The notes under the pieces are model-generated. The model was not told the origin of the DNA, searched no databases, and saw only the letters and a program-made list of their open reading frames with translations. Below are positions 63,099-64,000 of a DNA stretch of 64,000 nucleotides, in pieces. The position numbers were made by a program, and so were the translations under genes. This stretch comes from CAVQOB01 sp963714325 (GTDB lineage Bacteria; Pseudomonadota; Alphaproteobacteria; Rhizobiales; Hyphomicrobiaceae), in contig CAVQOB010000035.1 in the NCBI GenBank assembly GCA_963714325.1, forward strand, positions 62,001 through 126,000, in the 5' to 3' direction. The stretch's first letter is position 1. Every line of letters starts with the position of its first letter.

Positions 63099-63683
63099 TC
63101 AACGTTCGATCGTGCCGATGCGGCGGATCTTTTTCTGCAGCAAGAGAATTCCATAGACCAGCGCTTCGGCCGTTGGCGGGCAGCCCGGCACGTAGATATC
63201 GACCGGCACGATGCGATCGCAACCGCGCACGACAGCGTAACTGTAATGGTAGTAGCCGCCGCCGTTGGCGCACGAGCCCATGGAGATCACGTAGCGCGGC
63301 TCCGGCATCTGATCGTAAACCTTGCGCAACGCCGGCGCCATTTTATTGGTCAACGTACCGGCGACGATCATGACGTCGGATTGGCGCGGGCTCGCGCGCG
63401 GCGCAAAACCGAACCGTTCGACATCGTAGCGCGGCATCGACGCCTGCATCATTTCGACGGCACAACACGCCAACCCGAATGTCATCCACATCAGCGAGCC
63501 GGTGCGCGCCCAGTTGATGAGATCATCAGTCGTGGTGACGAGGAAGCCCTTGTCGGCGAGTTGATCGGACAGAACGGAAAAGCCCCGATCGCCGGGCATA
63601 ACAAGACCCGGCTTGGCAGCCGCCGCAGCGGCACCCTCCCCTGGCTTGTCGAAGGCTGGTTGTCCCGGAAGAATCAATCCCAT
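63099..63683 (-). CDS. nuoB: NADH-quinone oxidoreductase subunit B
   Basis: NuoB binds cluster N2, the electron donor to quinone. The 194-residue product has LACCAVEMM (Cys73, Cys74), SMGSCANGG (Cys138) and VPGCPP (Cys168). The N-terminal 45 residues are an Ala/Gly/Pro-rich extension plus TDDLINWARTGSLMWMTFG. Its start overlaps the nuoA stop by ten bases. Confidence 0.97.
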   Translation of the reverse strand: MGLILPGQPAFDKPGEGAAAAAAKPGLVMPGDRGFSVLSDQLADKGFLVTTTDDLINWARTGSLMWMTFGLACCAVEMMQASMPRYDVERFGFAPRASPRQSDVMIVAGTLTNKMAPALRKVYDQMPEPRYVISMGSCANGGGYYHYSYAVVRGCDRIVPVDIYVPGCPPTAEALVYGILLLQKKIRRIGTIER

Positions 63684-64000
63684 TCAAGCGCTCCTTTGCG
63701 CCACTCGTAGATGAAGCCGATTGTGAGCACGGCCAAGAACGTCATCATCGACCAGAACCCGAACACGCCAACCTCCTTGAAGGCGACGGCCCACGGGAAC
63801 AGGAATGCGACTTCGAGATCGAAGATGATGAAAAGGATGGACACCAAATAGAAGCGCACGTCGAATTTCATGCGTGCGTCGTCGAAAGCATTGAACCCGC
63901 ATTCGTAGGCCGAGACTTTTTCAGGATCGGGGTTTTTCACGGCGATCAGAAACGGCGCGACCATCAAGGCGAGGCCAATGAACGCCGCAACGCCGAGAAA
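63674..64000 (-). CDS. nuoA: NADH-quinone oxidoreductase subunit A, cut by the right edge
   Basis: NuoA is a three-helix membrane subunit at the quinone-site entrance. The visible 108 codons include AVKNPDPEKVSAYECGFNAFDDARMKFDVRFYL with the conserved Cys loop, and two C-terminal helices. The first membrane helix continues to the window edge (FLGVAAFIGLALM), so the start codon lies outside. It is the first gene of the nuo operon. Confidence 0.96.
   Translation of the reverse strand, partial: FLGVAAFIGLALMVAPFLIAVKNPDPEKVSAYECGFNAFDDARMKFDVRFYLVSILFIIFDLEVAFLFPWAVAFKEVGVFGFWSMMTFLAVLTIGFIYEWRKGALEWD

Overview
The window is GC-rich chromosomal DNA from an alphaproteobacterium, most probably of the order Hyphomicrobiales (Rhizobiales). 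The pointers are gene neighbourhoods typical of that order: rpsF-rpsR-DUF2232-rplI-dnaB, a DUF1476 gene beside purC-purS-purQ, and a respiratory complex I operon ending nuoN-birA-rnj-mce-DUF1467-proS-lolC-lolD. There is also a single LolC/E-type gene, a short alpha-type ProS and a zeta-type ATPase inhibitor. No rRNA, tRNA, CRISPR array or prophage was found by eye.

Layout: positions 1-7061 carry a truncated secreted protein, the rpsF/rpsR/rplI ribosomal cluster (S6 with an RGG-like tail), a clear terminator, dnaB, an FkbM methyltransferase and a crotonase. Positions 7153-15397 (minus strand) are a GntR-regulated dipeptide-type ABC importer with a fused double ATPase and two tandem substrate-binding genes, one frameshifted. 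Positions 15589-20900 hold a sensor-like membrane protein of unknown family, a frameshifted alpha/beta hydrolase, a polysaccharide deacetylase, an acetyltransferase, an RBBP9-like hydrolase and DUF1476. Positions 21234-23661 are purC-purS-(secreted protein)-purQ without purL. After a methyltransferase-like gene and a PfkB kinase comes a second dipeptide-type ABC set without a binding protein (25838-29671). Positions 29777-36848 are the housekeeping block lolD-lolC-proS-DUF1467-mce-rnj-birA.

From 36857 to the right edge lies the complex I operon on the minus strand, nuoA (cut by the edge) to nuoN, in canonical order but heavily interrupted. At least sixteen non-nuo genes sit inside it: an unknown gene between nuoB and nuoC, five genes between nuoC and nuoD, six between nuoD and nuoE, three between nuoF and nuoG, a GIY-YIG nuclease between nuoH and nuoI, and a small membrane protein between nuoJ and nuoK. 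Palindromic or MITE-like repeats occupy three junctions.

The most striking structure is the nuoH/nuoI junction. nuoH's stop still overlaps an ancestral nuoI start (TAATG at 44604), but working nuoI now starts about 676 bp further on. The DNA between holds two repeat families, a GIY-YIG endonuclease gene between inverted repeat copies, and further degenerate copies of the nuoI 5' end. A 33-bp copy of one of these repeats is built into the signal peptide of an ABC binding protein at 10751. Together this suggests a nuclease-associated palindromic element that inserts at gene starts and regenerates them.

Sequence quality is a caveat. Four apparent indels (near 11320, 18130, 58186 and 58311) break otherwise well-conserved genes, including nuoD, and may be assembly errors.
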